Below are positions 31,600-44,240 of a DNA stretch of 60,684 nt, in pieces. Numbering within the stretch: the stretch's first letter is position 1; each line of letters begins with the position of its first letter. The position numbers were made by a program, and so were the translations under genes. Below the pieces are notes generated by a model. It saw only the letters and a list, made by a program, of their open reading frames with translations, did no database searches and was not told where the DNA came from. The stretch comes from Acanthaster planci (lineage: Eukaryota; Echinodermata; Asteroidea; Valvatida; Acanthasteridae): assembly GCF_001949145.1 (NCBI RefSeq), contig NW_019091718.1, positions 34,637-95,320 of the forward strand. The letters run 5' to 3'.

Positions 31600-33180
31600 G
31601 TGTTGTTGCACAACATAGGGTTTGTACACACATTGTCCAGCATAATGCGTGAGCAGTCCTCAACTTTGACCGAGAATTACTATCAGAACGAAAACAAAAT
31701 CAAACTAAATTTTCCCTTCTGTTCGATTGCAAATATACCCAAGTGTGCAAATATTAAATAATATTTCATAAGTTTTTTCCAGTTTAGACAAAAATCACGT
31801 GACATGAAATTAAAGGAGCAGTTTTCCTGCACACATGTTTCTAGCCCATTGACTTTGTACACATTTTCGAGCCACAATTTTGGTAACTTTGCAGTGCTTG
31901 ATCGTTCTCAAAGTGATAGCCAACAAAGACCCTGATGCAAGATTTATTGCAAAGGGATGTCGTTGTGATGACATCATCACCTTATTTTATATTCATTTTT
32001 GAATATTTAATTTTATCCCATAGGTTTTGTACACGTTTTTCTACTTAACACAAGTGAACAAGTAGTATTTAACTTCGGCGCAAGATTACTATAAGAACGA
32101 AGGAGAAATCGGGTCCTTTACGCCCAGTTATTTTATTTGAAATATGCCTAAGAGTCCCAATATGAAGTAATATTTCATAAAAATTGTTCAGTTTAAGCGC
32201 AAATCACGTGACACGAACTTAAAGAAGCAGTGTCTCTGCAAACAAGTTTATAGTCCATTGACTTTGTACACGCTTTTGAGGGACAATTTTCGTAACCGTG
32301 CAATGTTTGATCGATGGCAAAATAATAGCTAGCAAAGACCCTGATGCAAGATTTATAGCTAATGTATGACGTCACAATGACGTCATTGCCTTATTTTATA
32401 TTCATTTTTGAATATTTTATATTTGCCCATACGTTTTATACACGTTTTTCTACTTAACACAAGTGAACAAATAGTGTTTAACTTTGGCGCAAGATTACTA
32501 TCAGAACGAAAGAGAAATCAGGTACTTTACGCTCTGTTATTTTATTTGAAATATGCCGAAGAGTCGGAATATGAAGTAATATTTCATTAAAAGTGTTCAG
32601 TTTAAGTGCAATTCACTTAACATGGACTTAAAAGAGTAGTGTTTCCACGAATGAGTTTTTTGCCCTAGACTTTGTACACGTTTTCAAGGTACAATTTTGA
32701 AACCTTTCCGATGTTTAATGGTTATCAAAGTGACAGCCAACAAAGACCGTGATACAAAAATTATTGTAAGTAAAGGACGTCATGATGACGTCATCATGTC
32801 ATTTATTCTTGATTTTTCAATATTTATTTCAGCTTTTTGTCTTTGTACACGTTTTCAAGCCAGCATTTGGGTTAGTTTGGGAGCTTTGATCAACTTCAAA
32901 GTTCCAGCCAACACAGAAATGATGTAAACATACGTCCAAATTTATGACGTCGTGATGACATCATCATGTGATTTGTTATTGATTTTTTAATATTTGTTTC
33001 AGCCCATTGACTTTGTACACATTTTCGAGGCACTATTTTCGTACCTTAGTAATCGTTGATTATAGTCAAACTTACAGCAAGCACTAACTGTACAACGAAG
33101 ATAATTCTAAAATATTTATATCATGATGACGTCTTCACGTGATTTGTTATTAAATTTTGAATACTTAAATATTCCTTTTT
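31600..33180. repeat. Diverged tandem array with CRE-like palindromes
   Basis: gactttgtacac-cgttttc blocks recur near 31852, 32263, 32670, 32841 and 33011, giving units of about 408-411 bp that shorten to about 170 bp. Each unit carries a TGATGACGTCATCA-type palindrome (31966-31979, two TGACGTCA at 32367-32385, 32783-32796, 32953-32966, near 33123). An open frame at 31159-31761 overlaps the array and is not supported as a gene. Confidence 0.75.
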
Positions 33181-34844
33181 ATGTTTAAAAACCCATATAA
33201 AATCAACCGTGCCCTCCCGCAACATTCTGTCGCAGCAAGTGCTAGGATATATAATATGTGGTTGAAACTGGAAGTAGGCTTATTGTTTAAAAGTGGTAAA
33301 AGCCATTAAGTTTTTTTCAACGGAATGAGTCTGTCGGTGTTAGTGCTGGGTTGAAACCCTGCTTATATCCTGGAGCTATAGGCTTATCCTAGTGCTTTAG
33401 GCAAATATTGAGCATATTTAGTGATGATGACGTCATCAGGAGACAAGTCAAACCACTATACCTCGAAAAGTACATGTCCAATGCGGTTGAAACTTTGTGT
33501 GTGGCTGGAAAGGGAAGGGTTTTAGACCCAAATTTATCTGATTTGACTCTGACCTCATCTGGTGACAAGTCACGTGACATTCAAGAAATGCACTTCTTGT
33601 AACTGGTATCACATCCACTCGTGATGACGTCAAAAGTCGAAGAAGTCTTATATGTTATCTTTAAGTAAGTGTTATAGTTTTTAAGCTATTGTGAGAAGCT
33701 CCACAAAGTACAAAGCAAACTCTCAACTGTTAGAATAATATCACGTACCAAGTCATATTAGATTATCTTCTTAAGTGGACATCCAATTGCATTGGTTGAA
33801 ATTGGTTATAAATTAAACTTTTTCCGGGTATATGTCATGTCCAGAATACTAAATTGTTCATTTTTACTCTCTCATAGTTTCTTAATGCCAGGTTTTTTCA
33901 TCACATTTGCCAATACTTATTTTGTTGGTAAAACAGTCCCGAAACAGCTCTGTGTTTGCACTTGTTTACAAACACTTCTATCTCCCAAACAAAACAAAGC
34001 ATTTTCAATTTTGTTTTTTAAGGCTTCAGCTGATAGGCTTTTTTAGAAATTTTGTTGACCTGAGTGATAAAAAAGGAGAAAAACCGTGTGAGTGCTATGT
34101 GCAGACCCGCATGTTTGCAGATGCAGAAGAATTAGTGTCGGGATCCAGAGCCTGCCAGTCATTATGGGGGCGGGGGGGGGAATTCGGCAAAATTAATAGA
34201 ATACAGGGATTACCAGGTCTGTGTGAGTGTGCGGTCCAGCTTGTTTCGCCTGTCACTTCTGTTGCAACTTTGAACAGTCAAGCTATGTGAATTTTATCTT
34301 CCTATCTCACTACATTTCCATTGGAATAGTTGGGAGTTAAACACTGTAGCAATTTTCACAGTTGCTGCCCTTGTTATTGAGGAGAAGATTTTCACTGATT
34401 AGGAAGAATCAGTTGAGCCTTGACAAGCTGATTGTTGATTAGTGAATACCACATGACAGGAGGCAGCTGGTGGAAATGGCCTGGCTACGGTGCAGGACTT
34501 CAGCACTGCCTTGCCTTCAAGAAGGAACCTAGCCCAATAAGAAAGCTTGTTGGAAACACATGAGTACAAGGTGTTGCCCATGGATCTTGGCAATGTCACA
34601 CCCCACAGCGGAGACCCAAAGCAAACCCAGAGGCTTTAGGAAACCTGGCCAGTCACCACCATTGGTACATAAAGTTACAGCTAGAGTAAAGTTATACGAA
34701 TCACAACTTAGTGTGTATGTGTGTATAGGGAGTTAAAGACATGCTTATGTTGTGTGTGCGAGAATACAATACATGCAGTTAGGGCTAGCCCTGATACACC
34801 ACTACCCTTCTGAGCCAATTAAAGTCATCCATAATCCCTGCGAG
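33181..34844. other. Non-coding, with further TGACGTCA words
   Basis: Two more palindromes (33425-33438 and 33622-33632) extend the signal of the array. The plus frame 33907-34290 is open for 127 codons but has no family marks, and a G-run (34168-34181) interrupts it. Confidence 0.35.
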
Positions 34845-35045
34845 CCAGCATGTACTCGCGTAAAATGAAATAATATTCATAAATACTTCAGTGTCTCTAT
34901 TCAACAACATGCAACCTGACCGTGTACTAACATTTAATAATGCCCGCTGAGAAGTGATAATGCTTACTGCGTATATCAGGCGCAGGCAGCTGGATACAAA
35001 ATGGTTTGTTCGATTCTGATTGGTCAAGAGTCTGTGTGCTTGCAG
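34845..35045. repeat. Dispersed repeat family R1, copy 2
   Basis: Direct-orientation relative of 21063-21260 (see that entry). Confidence 0.65.
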
Positions 35046-37054
35046 CTTGCCACACGTGCACCAAGTCCATATAAAAAGATTCTATTGGACAACTTGCACA
35101 AGGAATATACCACACCAAATCATACCATAGAATTAAAGAAAAATTTTGAAAACAAAAAATGTTAGAAATCTATCATATATTGACTTTTGACTCAAAAATT
35201 CAAAATTGTATTTATAAAAGGGAATGAATGCTGTACTGTGTACAATACAGCCCAAAAGTTTCTCTGCGAGGGGCCTTGTTGAACTCACGAGTAACAAGCG
35301 AGGGCCCTAGGTAAAAAACGAGTAAAATTTGAGACGAGTACGAGCGCTCGTTCCGTATCCCTCGTGGTAAGGCTTGGCTTCAAAATTGACCGTTCATGAA
35401 GTCGGCAAACATTCGCAAACTAAGTTAATCCTTAGTTACCAGTAGAGGAGATGCTTAGCAGGTTCATTTGGATCGCATGACAGTGGCCTTTGTTATGGTA
35501 ATTTTATTTTAAGGAGGCTACGGTTGGTGAGTTCGCACAGTACGTGTTCCGATCATCCACAAAGTGCGCGAAGCCAGATTCAATAGTTATAGCGGCGCTG
35601 CACTTGAAGAATTTTCCTGTGTGTCCGCACTTTGTAAATGCAAACAACATAATTATTATATTGGATGCTTCATTCCAAGTATTTCCCCTAAGGTTTTTTT
35701 TGTGTGTATGTTTTGAAAGGTGGCAAACTTGCCGTAACGGGAAGTGTATACGTTATTACATGTGCTATTGATGTACCCTAACATGGCGCGGTCCCTAAAC
35801 TTGACGCGGTTAGATTTCCCCCCTGGTATCTAGGTAAAGCAATATTTTCACCGATGAATTTAATTATTCATCAAGCTCTTAACATTGCCTTTCATAAATT
35901 TGGAATTTAAGTACTCGCTACAAAGTTGTATAGGACTTTTATTTTGCCGCTATTTCCATACTTTATTTTGAAGTCCACAACGTTCCTTTTTAAAATCCAC
36001 TGAGAAATAAGAAAATAATTTTTCTTACAAACTTGTACTCATGCGTAGAGATTAAAAATATTGTACAACATTTATCGACTTTAAAGAAATTCTTTAATGT
36101 GTATGTGAGGTTTTCTGTGATCCTCTCATTGCGCTACCTTAGGGAACACTAAAACGAATTTCCGGACGCCGTTGTTGAAAGAAGCTGAAACCGTCCATGA
36201 AGGATTCAAGGCATGTGTTTTTATGGTAAGATTACCAGTGTTTAACTGAATTGAATTTTTTTTTTCAACAAAGAGGTTTTACATGAAGGTCCAAGGAAAT
36301 CCGAGGCAAAGGTCGAAGTGTGTCAAGTTTATGAACACCACTATACATTTACATTAAAATAGTCACTTTTTTTGTGGCGAGCCAACCACCAGCCTTTTTG
36401 GCACCATGCAGGACTTAAATTTTGAATGCCGACGGCTATTTACGGAACAAGCTGCCAACTCTAAGTTGGCCCTCAATGCTGTCAGATGATTGATCAGCAT
36501 GACAATCCACGCATCTCAACAGTCGTAGGACTGTCACAGCCCCGGCCAGCTGTATGTGAACATGTATCCCGGTACAGGGTTTTAGCAGCTTATTGTCTTG
36601 TTTATTATGCATGTATGAAAATCATTGGGGCTTTTTTTTTCTTTGATGCACCACATTTTTTGACACTCGGCTGCACTCGAGCCCAATTTCCAGACACCAA
36701 CATTTTGAATCTTGGGCAAAATTTTGTTCAATACCATGTACAGTGATGCTAATAGTATCGGAATTTAACCAAATGCAATTTTTAACAAAGAGTTCACGGT
36801 AAACACTTTATGAAAGGTAGTACTACCACGGCACTAGTAGGCCTACCAGGCCTACGGTCCCAGTGCGCCACGTTCCAGTCTGGGGAAGGAGGGACCGAGG
36901 CTACGTGGACGCCTTATTCTCAGACTGAAATAAATCACCGTGCACACACGCTTCGGTTTGTCTTCTGGCCACAGTTTTGTTTTATTTCCAAGAACTCTTT
37001 GAATATTGCCAAATACCAGAAGTTTTTTGGGCAAACTGGCAGCAAAATTGCATT
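35046..37054. other. Non-coding sequence
   Basis: No supported gene. acgagta/cgctcgttc words at 35285-35355 are locally repetitive. Short frames only. Confidence 0.3.
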
Positions 37055-37129
37055 TTCATCAGGCACACCAGACCCAGCTATGAAATAGGGCACACCAGGT
37101 CCACCCAAAACACAGCCCCTTAGACCATG
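37055..37129. repeat. Minisatellite, left part
   Basis: Two copies of a ggcacaccag(a/g)cccac unit, continuing at 39154 on the other side of the piggyBac insertion. Confidence 0.55.
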
Positions 37130-37448
37130 TTAACCCTTGACGGTGGGATATTTTTACCACACCCTGCCTGGCTGCTGTTTTTTTCCCCAATTTCGCTAAT
37201 GGCAATCGCGGACATGTAGCAAGGTCACCAGGCCTTATCTGCCAAGTTTGCTGGGTTGCACACTGCACAAAGCCCGGCTCTGTGTGGCCACAATTCATGC
37301 TAGGGTATTTGGATCCCATCTAACATAATACCCAGGCACCCAGCACTTGCCTTACCCACGAAACAACACTAACTACCCAATGAGGCTCGGCCACAGCAAA
37401 GCGTGCAGCGCCCGCTAAGTTCACAAGGTCTAGGCTTGCCACAGGCGG

Positions 37449-37697
37449 TCACCGTGGCTCGTGTTCTTGCTCCCCAGTAGTCCATGCATGCCCAGCATCA
37501 ATGCCTATCCCCCACTTGTACATAGAGTGCGCTTCATGAGTTTTTATTTCATCAAATAACCAGTCAATATTACCCGTAAAAATTGCCAATTTTTCATCTT
37601 GCGCTATGTACGCACATAATTTTCTTGCATATTTCAAATTTGTTTTTTTGCAAGTTATATTCAAACCCCTTTCTGAATGTAATGATATATCTAACAC
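37449..37697 (-). other. Open frame of 82 codons inside the piggyBac element
   Basis: No similarity recognised. It lies in the 3' part of the element on the same strand. Either non-coding chance or an unidentified passenger. Confidence 0.15.
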
Positions 37698-38115
37698 AGC
37701 CCCCTTCTAAACTAAACTTGGAACTATCCCATGAAAATTATCTCCCCAAATAATCTTTCCCATAATTATAAAATAAATAGACACAAGAAAAACACAAGAT
37801 AACTTCTCAGTTTTCTTCTTCTCTTAACGACTTGTCATTTCTTTTTTTCACTTCTCTTCTCATATACATGTATTTACAATAATTCAGACTGAATTTTAGA
37901 AATAAAATGACTTTCTTGTAAAAAAAAAATTACAGAAAAAAGGGAAAGAAAAAATAGAATAGTTGCGTTACACAATGTCTTGGAATAGAGATAATTGCCC
38001 ATGAATAATTGATTCAAGTACAATAAACCTTGAAGGAGTTGCCCAAAAATTTCATGTACTATTTCATTTACTACATCTGGGAAAACAGGAAACATGCCAT
38101 GAATTAGTAAATGAT

Positions 38116-38630
38116 TCAAGTGTGATAAACCTTGAACCAAGGAGTTGGGCAAAGTGCTTCTTCACAAATGTCACACATAAATCTAGTCTCTTTTCTTTTA
38201 CGGTCTCTGTAATAAACATCACACCGCCTGTATGATCTAGCTCGTATTCCAGTTTGGGGAATTTCTACAACAAAATGTCTTTCTATCAGTCTACCTGGAC
38301 CAGGAAAACAAAATGGTCTACTTCTTGATAGATACACTGGCAAATTTGATGCACGCAACTCTAAAATTTCACCAACATGTGTCTAAATGTCAAAAAACTG
38401 TCAGTGCCACCAATTTCCTTATACACAAGATAAGAGTTTACAAGAGCAACATCAAGCAAAAATAAGAACACTTTCGTATAAAGTCTTGACCTTCTTCTTG
38501 GCAGGCCTCACTGACGGCGGTTGCCTGTTAGAATCGCTACCACTAGTTTCAATTTCTGAACTATACTTAGATTCCTACGTGAAATCTGAACCACTAGTCA
38601 CCATCAGAGTTTCCTCTTCACTGGAGGACA
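38116..38630 (-). pseudogene. piggyBac transposase remnant
   Basis: From ATG at about 38630 the minus strand reads an acidic N-terminus (MSSSEEETLMVTSGSDF, then a stop) and, after the KKKVKT stretch, joins directly to the end of the DDE domain (near 38470, frame-broken) and on to RLIERHFVVEIPQ. The Cys-rich zinc domain follows (RRCDVY...TRFMCDICEEALC near 38150-38230, ending at 38116). About 450 residues containing the three catalytic Asp are absent. It cannot transpose by itself. Confidence 0.75.
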
Positions 38631-39153
38631 TCTTGCAACACAACTGAAGGGCTGGGGAGTGGCCAGGAAAATATTTACCGAGGGCTACAGAAAACATTCT
38701 TTTTGGGACGACACAAATGGCTTAATTATGCTGAACAATGGACCATCTATATCCCGAGTGTGGGAGCTGGGGTGCTGTGCATGTGTTCAGGGCCCAGCAG
38801 GGCAGTAAACAATGGCGTGCACACCATGTCAATGGCCTGTGTTCATCGGGCCCACACAACGTACGTTGCATAAGCCCTGACAGCAGAGTCAGCGACGCTC
38901 CACAGAGATTACCCAGGATATTCAATCAAAGACAAAGGGGGTGTTCTGATGAATAAAATCCAATTTACTGGGTGTCGTTGGGTTGACCAACTCTCCTAGT
39001 TGCCCCAGATTTCCATTCAGTGCAAAACTCCCAGTAACTACAGGTGTACACTAAATAAAAGTTGCAGGTGTGGTATGTGGCTACCGCAGACATCGGGAAA
39101 TTAGACTTTTCTCCAGGTGCGGCATCTGCAGTCACTCGTCGTGAAGGGGTTAA

Positions 39154-39390
39154 TATTCAGGGCACACCAGACCCTGCTACAAGTATGGCTCACCAGACCA
39201 TCATACGTGTAATAAGGACGCACCAGGCCCACCATAAATATGGCACACCTGGCCGTCAAAGTCAGGCCACACCTGGCCCACCATTATACAACTCTAAACA
39301 TGGCACTGTAGCCCATGTTAATGTAACAATTATAACACACCTGGCTCACCCATAAATGCTGAATTAACAATCGGGCACACCAGACCCTGA
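39154..39390. repeat. Minisatellite, right part
   Basis: Repeated ggcacaccagaccctgc, caccaggcccaccata, ggcacacctggcc and similar units, at least six diverged copies. Confidence 0.65.
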
Positions 39391-39839
39391 AATCAGTAAA
39401 AGCCAACAGTCATGTTAACACCAATTAATTAATAACTCTGTGGTGAAAACACTAAACTTGAATTATTACATGTAAAATCTGCAGGCACCCGATGTTCCCC
39501 CATTGAAGACTTACGGGAAAAATGGCGCATGGTGAACATCCATGGAGTCATTCGAATGCCTGTCACAAAACATGGAGATTACAGCCATAGTGCCTCCATT
39601 GTATGCTCTAGCCATTATAATAGATCATTTCTTGACCATGTCTGTCGAAATTCCTGCCAAAAACTGCCACATGCTCCAAAAGCGGCACAAGGGGAGAGAC
39701 AGACTGCAATACAATTGTAACAATTCGAACAACGCTGGGGAAGTTATAGAATACAAGAAAGACCTGCAGCTAAGTTAGCTTAAAAGAGCTGCTTGCCAGT
39801 GTTGGATAAGTACAAATAAAAAATGTTTTAAATATCAGG
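39391..39839. other. Non-coding up to assembly gap
   Basis: No gene recognised. Confidence 0.3.
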
Positions 39840-40283
39840 NNNNNNNNNNNNNNNNNNNNNNNNNNNNNNNNNNNNNNNNNNNNNNNNNNNNNNNNNNNNN
39901 NNNNNNNNNNNNNNNNNNNNNNNNNNNNNNNNNNNNNNNNNNNNNNNNNNNNNNNNNNNNNNNNNNNNNNNNNNNNNNNNNNNNNNNNNNNNNNNNNNNN
40001 NNNNNNNNNNNNNNNNNNNNNNNNNNNNNNNNNNNNNNNNNNNNNNNNNNNNNNNNNNNNNNNNNNNNNNNNNNNNNNNNNNNNNNNNNNNNNNNNNNNN
40101 NNNNNNNNNNNNNNNNNNNNNNNNNNNNNNNNNNNNNNNNNNNNNNNNNNNNNNNNNNNNNNNNNNNNNNNNNNNNNNNNNNNNNNNNNNNNNNNNNNNN
40201 NNNNNNNNNNNNNNNNNNNNNNNNNNNNNNNNNNNNNNNNNNNNNNNNNNNNNNNNNNNNNNNNNNNNNNNNNNNNNNNNNNN
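39840..40283. other. Assembly gap (444 N)
   Basis: Run of N. Frames across it are artefacts. Confidence 0.99.
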
Positions 40284-40642
40284 CCCCTGGTTGAGACAAT
40301 CTGTAAATGGCTTGTTTATTGTTTTCATGCACACTTTGCAAAATGAACAAAAACTGATACATCTTGATCAAAGAATGCCTATTCCTGTCAATAAAATACA
40401 CGAATAATGTATCAAAACTTTTGCCATACTGTATTTAAAGGACGGGCATTCTGCATCCTGCCGTCTGTATTCATGAGGTTAGTCATGTTTCGTTGCATCC
40501 ATTGCTGCGATGACAAAGGCCCTGCTCATTAACTTAGCCACGCAAGAGCGCACACTGCTGTCCAATCCGCGTATTCTCGCCCTCCTTGACTAGGACAGAC
40601 TGACTGGCAAGAATGCCAACAAACCGCGGAAGAACACTTCGT

Positions 40643-41231
40643 CAATTTCTAGATGGCGCCTAACAGACAGAGATCCCATAAAAATCTTGATGCAACTTGT
40701 TCACGACTTGATGAGCAAGCTACGCAGGCAGTCATGGAGACCACTGGCATAAATCCCTTTGAGTGTTCAGAGAATGACTTGGTATAGATTTCGTCTGGTG
40801 CTGTTGTATCCAAGAAAATAAATGAACATCTGATGAAAGCTGAGGAGATTTGGCATTTGTGGAATTTTGTAGGGACGAGCTACAGATTAGCGAGAATGGG
40901 TTCTTTGGTACATTGAAGAAGAAAAAAGTTACTGACATTTGCCAATCTAGGAAATAAAGTTTCCAAATAAGTAAAGGGAAAGCAAGTCACTTTGAAGGCT
41001 AACCGTGATCTCTTTGGTCGACTTCTCATCATCAGTAGAATAAGGAATGCAAACATGCAAGAAGTTCTGTCTTATAGTTTGGGACCAATGCTACTGCCAA
41101 TAGCAAGTGAAAATGGATGCTTGTTCAAGAACACCAAGTCAGCTTTAATGCACTACCTGTAGGCAATTGCAGTGGCACTGGCAGAAGCAGTTATGCCAGA
41201 AGCTTGCAAACTTGTTTTCCAGAAAAAGTAG
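40643..41231 (+). pseudogene. Relic of an unidentified repetitive protein family
   Basis: Plus-strand pieces read protein-like across several breaks: LDEQATQAVMETTGINPFEC to a stop at about 40786, then VVSKKINEHLMKAEEI. After a one-base shift comes EFCRDELQISENGFFGTLKK, and after another break QVTLKANRDLFGRLLIISRI, MQEVLSYSLGPMLLPIASEN and KNTKSALMHYL to a stop. I recognise the S-x-x-LGP...K-TNK/NTK pattern as a protein family seen many times in invertebrate and fish genomes, probably carried by a mobile element, but I cannot name it or give a function. Confidence 0.5.
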
Positions 41232-41239
41232 GGATCAAG

Positions 41240-43392
41240 TATTTATAAACTTGTAAACTCCGGCAAAGTCAGCACTCAGTCTTGACTAGAAAAAATAATG
41301 ACTTCGAAATGCCGCCATGTGCTGCTTGCCGACTTACGTGGCGTGCTACCTTAATACTATCCATATAATTCATTGCACCAAATTTAATTGCTTTGATCTG
41401 CCCTGGCTTATTTCTGGTTTGTCCTCGATTTTGATCATCACTCTAAACTGAGGACGACCCATGCATGCCATTTGTACTGACGTAATGCTAGCACATGTTA
41501 TGCACCAGCGCGTGCAGGCCTGATCTTGGGCCGGCTGCAAGTAAAACTTCATTTAATAGGGTGACTCCAAAAAGGGACAGAGCGCATGCACGTGCACAAG
41601 AGGGGGTACTGGTATTGATGCAAATATTGGGGAAACCCCTTTGTGGGTGCGCTCATGCACACGCAATGTACATGTAGGCCTACTTCATGTCAACAACAAC
41701 AAAGCTCCAGAAATCGATTGTTTGTTTACAGCCCACTTTATACCAAGGATTTTTTCTTGTGGTTTTGTGGAAAAGGAACCAAGAGAACATGCCCACTTAA
41801 AAATTATCAATGGAAATACATCAACACATGATCATTACTTTTATCAAAAGACCAACTTGCGAGTTGCATGATGCCAACTTTGACCAGAGTTTTCCGTAAC
41901 CATGTATCAAACAGTAAACATTTTAAAAGGATCCCCATTTCATTTAAATAAAAGGATAAACACTATTTATTATATTTTAAACTTAGTTTCAGAGGTTAGG
42001 AGTCCTTGAACTCTAACGGGAAAGGGATACGAAATCTAAGCAAGCATTAAATCAGAGGTAGGATTTGGAATGAAAAATCATCCGGGTAATTGTAATTAAT
42101 TAAAAAAGAACATTACAATTTTATACAGGGAATGCGACAAATAATAGCAGCATGAAAATCACCTTTTATTGAAGGGGGATAGCATGGTGTTCAAGAAGAG
42201 AATAGCTTATAGGCCTACTCATGACATGACTGGTTAAAAATGTAAATCAAAGGCTTCAAAATAGTTGGCCTTGATGCCCCCTCCAGCTGGCCTAGTGCCC
42301 TGTTGAAATTTGATGAAGGCAAGGCCAAAGTGGCCTGCCCCTTCCCCCCCCCCCCCGAGATCGAGGCCTGCTTAAGAAAACAAATCACATCTATGGAAAA
42401 TTCTGCAAAATTGGTAAACAGAATGCACCGGTCATGTTATGCTCTTGTTCAAAACTGTATGTAAAAGATGTATGCAAAATATATTTTGATTGTTGGGGGA
42501 AATATATATGCAGATTAAGTGTGGTTGTTATTTTAGAAATGAAGTGCTACATGTATTCAAACAGTCTTTGAATGGGCATGAAATCTCAAAAGAAATTTTT
42601 CAAAATTGTCTTTTAATAAAAACAAATGCAGAAATGCATACATACACAAGTACAATACATTGTTGTGGATAGAGTCCTTTTACGAAGATGGTCAGGAATT
42701 TCAAATTCATTTGCTCAAGGTACACATAACGAACATTGCACCTCCTGTTGGGATGAGGCTGTGCAGGAAATCCTAGGTTGAAGTATCAAGTTGTGGTTGC
42801 GTATATTCACATAATTGTATTTTTTCCCATCAACACACGGACTGCAAGCCTTATAGACTCATTGAGGCTATAGCACAATTTTGTACTTGTCTTGCCTTTG
42901 CTTTGCTGATTGCTACAGGTCCTTTGAGAATATACTATTGTGTCTTTTGAAATAAACACTTAACAACAGAAGGAAAAAAGTAATGGAAAACTTTGTTGCT
43001 CTGCAGATTCATTTCACTTTATTTGGGTGTACATGTATTTTGTAACTGTACCTTTGCAGTTTGTAATATAGGATATAAAAACATCACTCAGGTCAAGGGG
43101 GCCAGTACATGAAATAGGTTGAAAGAAAGGGCTTCACATTTCTTTTCACACATAAACCAAACTGTCCCATTACAATGTGGACAGTTGACACTATTTGACC
43201 AATAGAGGGAGCTTTTTATGAGGAAATTTCAAATGTTAATATCTTGAGAACTTGGTACAATAGAGATGGGGGATTTAAGCATTAGTAATCTACATACTAT
43301 CCACCAACAAATTATACCATTTCCACATAGACCCGCTATGATCAAGAAAATTAGGTTCTGAGCAGATATTGCAGGAACGCCTCATGGTCTAG
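41240..43392. other. Non-coding, with dispersed repeat words
   Basis: No gene. Contains a copy of the ggccaaagtggcctgccc repeat (42239-42349) ending in a C-run. The plus frame 41641-41871 has no supporting features. Confidence 0.35.
42239..42349. repeat. Dispersed repeat family R3, copy 1
   Basis: ttggccttgatgcccc ... ggccaaagtggcctgccc, a diverged relative of 48640-48778. Ends at a C-run. Confidence 0.45.
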
Positions 43393-44240
43393 TATGGAGA
43401 CGATCTTGCCCTCCTTCACTCTGACAGAGTCTGGACCAAAGTAAAGGACATACAAACTGCAACATGACCCAATTAGCCACCAACTTCAAGAAAACAGCAA
43501 CAGCTTTCCACCTCCACACCAAGGAGGCAAATGGCCAGCTCAAGATCAACCTTGATGGCATGCCCTGCCATACAACACAGTGCCGACTTATATTGGTTTG
43601 AAGGTAGACAGTGAGCTGATCTATAGACAGCACCTTGAGTCTGTGCGTGCAAAGGTGTCCGCCTGGTAGGTTCTTTTTAGGGTGCTACTACATCCACCCT
43701 ATGTACCAGTGCCCTTGCCCTCATCTATTGCCCTGCGGAGTATGCCTCCCCTGACTGGTGCAGAAGCTGTCACACTAAGAAGTCGGATGCAACTCTGAAT
43801 GACACACCAAGTCTTATCACTGGATGTCTGAGACCAACTCCACCTGGTTTATACCTACCTGTACTCTTGGAAATTGCACCTGTACCTCTCCGCAGAGAGT
43901 ATCTCACACACAGGCAGGTAACCAAAGCATTAACAGACCCATAACATCTATTACACCACACAGTCGAGGAATCACAACGCCTTGGCCAACAGTGCCTGAG
44001 GTTATGCCATCCTTTCTCCCGTCATGCTTCAAAGCTGCTGTCTTTGGACAGTAACATCTTCCTGGCAGCAGACACCTTGACCTAACCAACTGAATGTCAG
44101 CCCCCAAACAGCTCTACCTCCAGTTGCTATCCTTCTAAGGAGAGAATGGGTGTCCTTCAACTGGCTTCGTACAGGGGTTGGCCAATTCAACACAGCCATG
44201 TACTGCTGACCGTATTCCTGAATAGGGCTCGTAAACAATA
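43393..44240 (+). pseudogene. Non-LTR retrotransposon (LINE) RT C-terminal relic
   Basis: Begins with YGDDLALLHSDRVW at 43393, the catalytic F/YxDD box of a LINE RT with Gly in the variable place. Frame-broken pieces follow: FKKTATAFHLHTKEANGQL, KVDSELIYRQHLESVRAKVS and CRSCHTKKS-like sequence, then the GCLRPTP...LPVL thumb-connection region and a Cys/Arg-rich tail. The order fits the C-terminal half of a Jockey/CR1/RTE-type LINE. At least five stops or shifts. Confidence 0.65.

Larger units (their letters stand above)
37134..39149 (-). mobile_element. piggyBac-type element, internally deleted
   Basis: Flanked by TTAA (37130-37133 and 39150-39153), the piggyBac target. The ends are CCCTTGACGG on the left and, in complement, CCCCTTCACGACG on the right, the typical CCCTT terminus. 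The minus strand encodes a fused transposase N-terminus and C-terminal zinc domain (38116-38630), while the catalytic core is missing. The element lies within a minisatellite that continues on both sides. Confidence 0.75.

Noticed and set aside
31159-31761. A 200-codon plus-strand open frame
   Set aside because: It contains a poly-Phe/Leu stretch from a T-run, and its 3' half belongs to the tandem array. No family features.
39828-40401. Open frames spanning the large N run
   Set aside because: They consist mostly of unknown bases.
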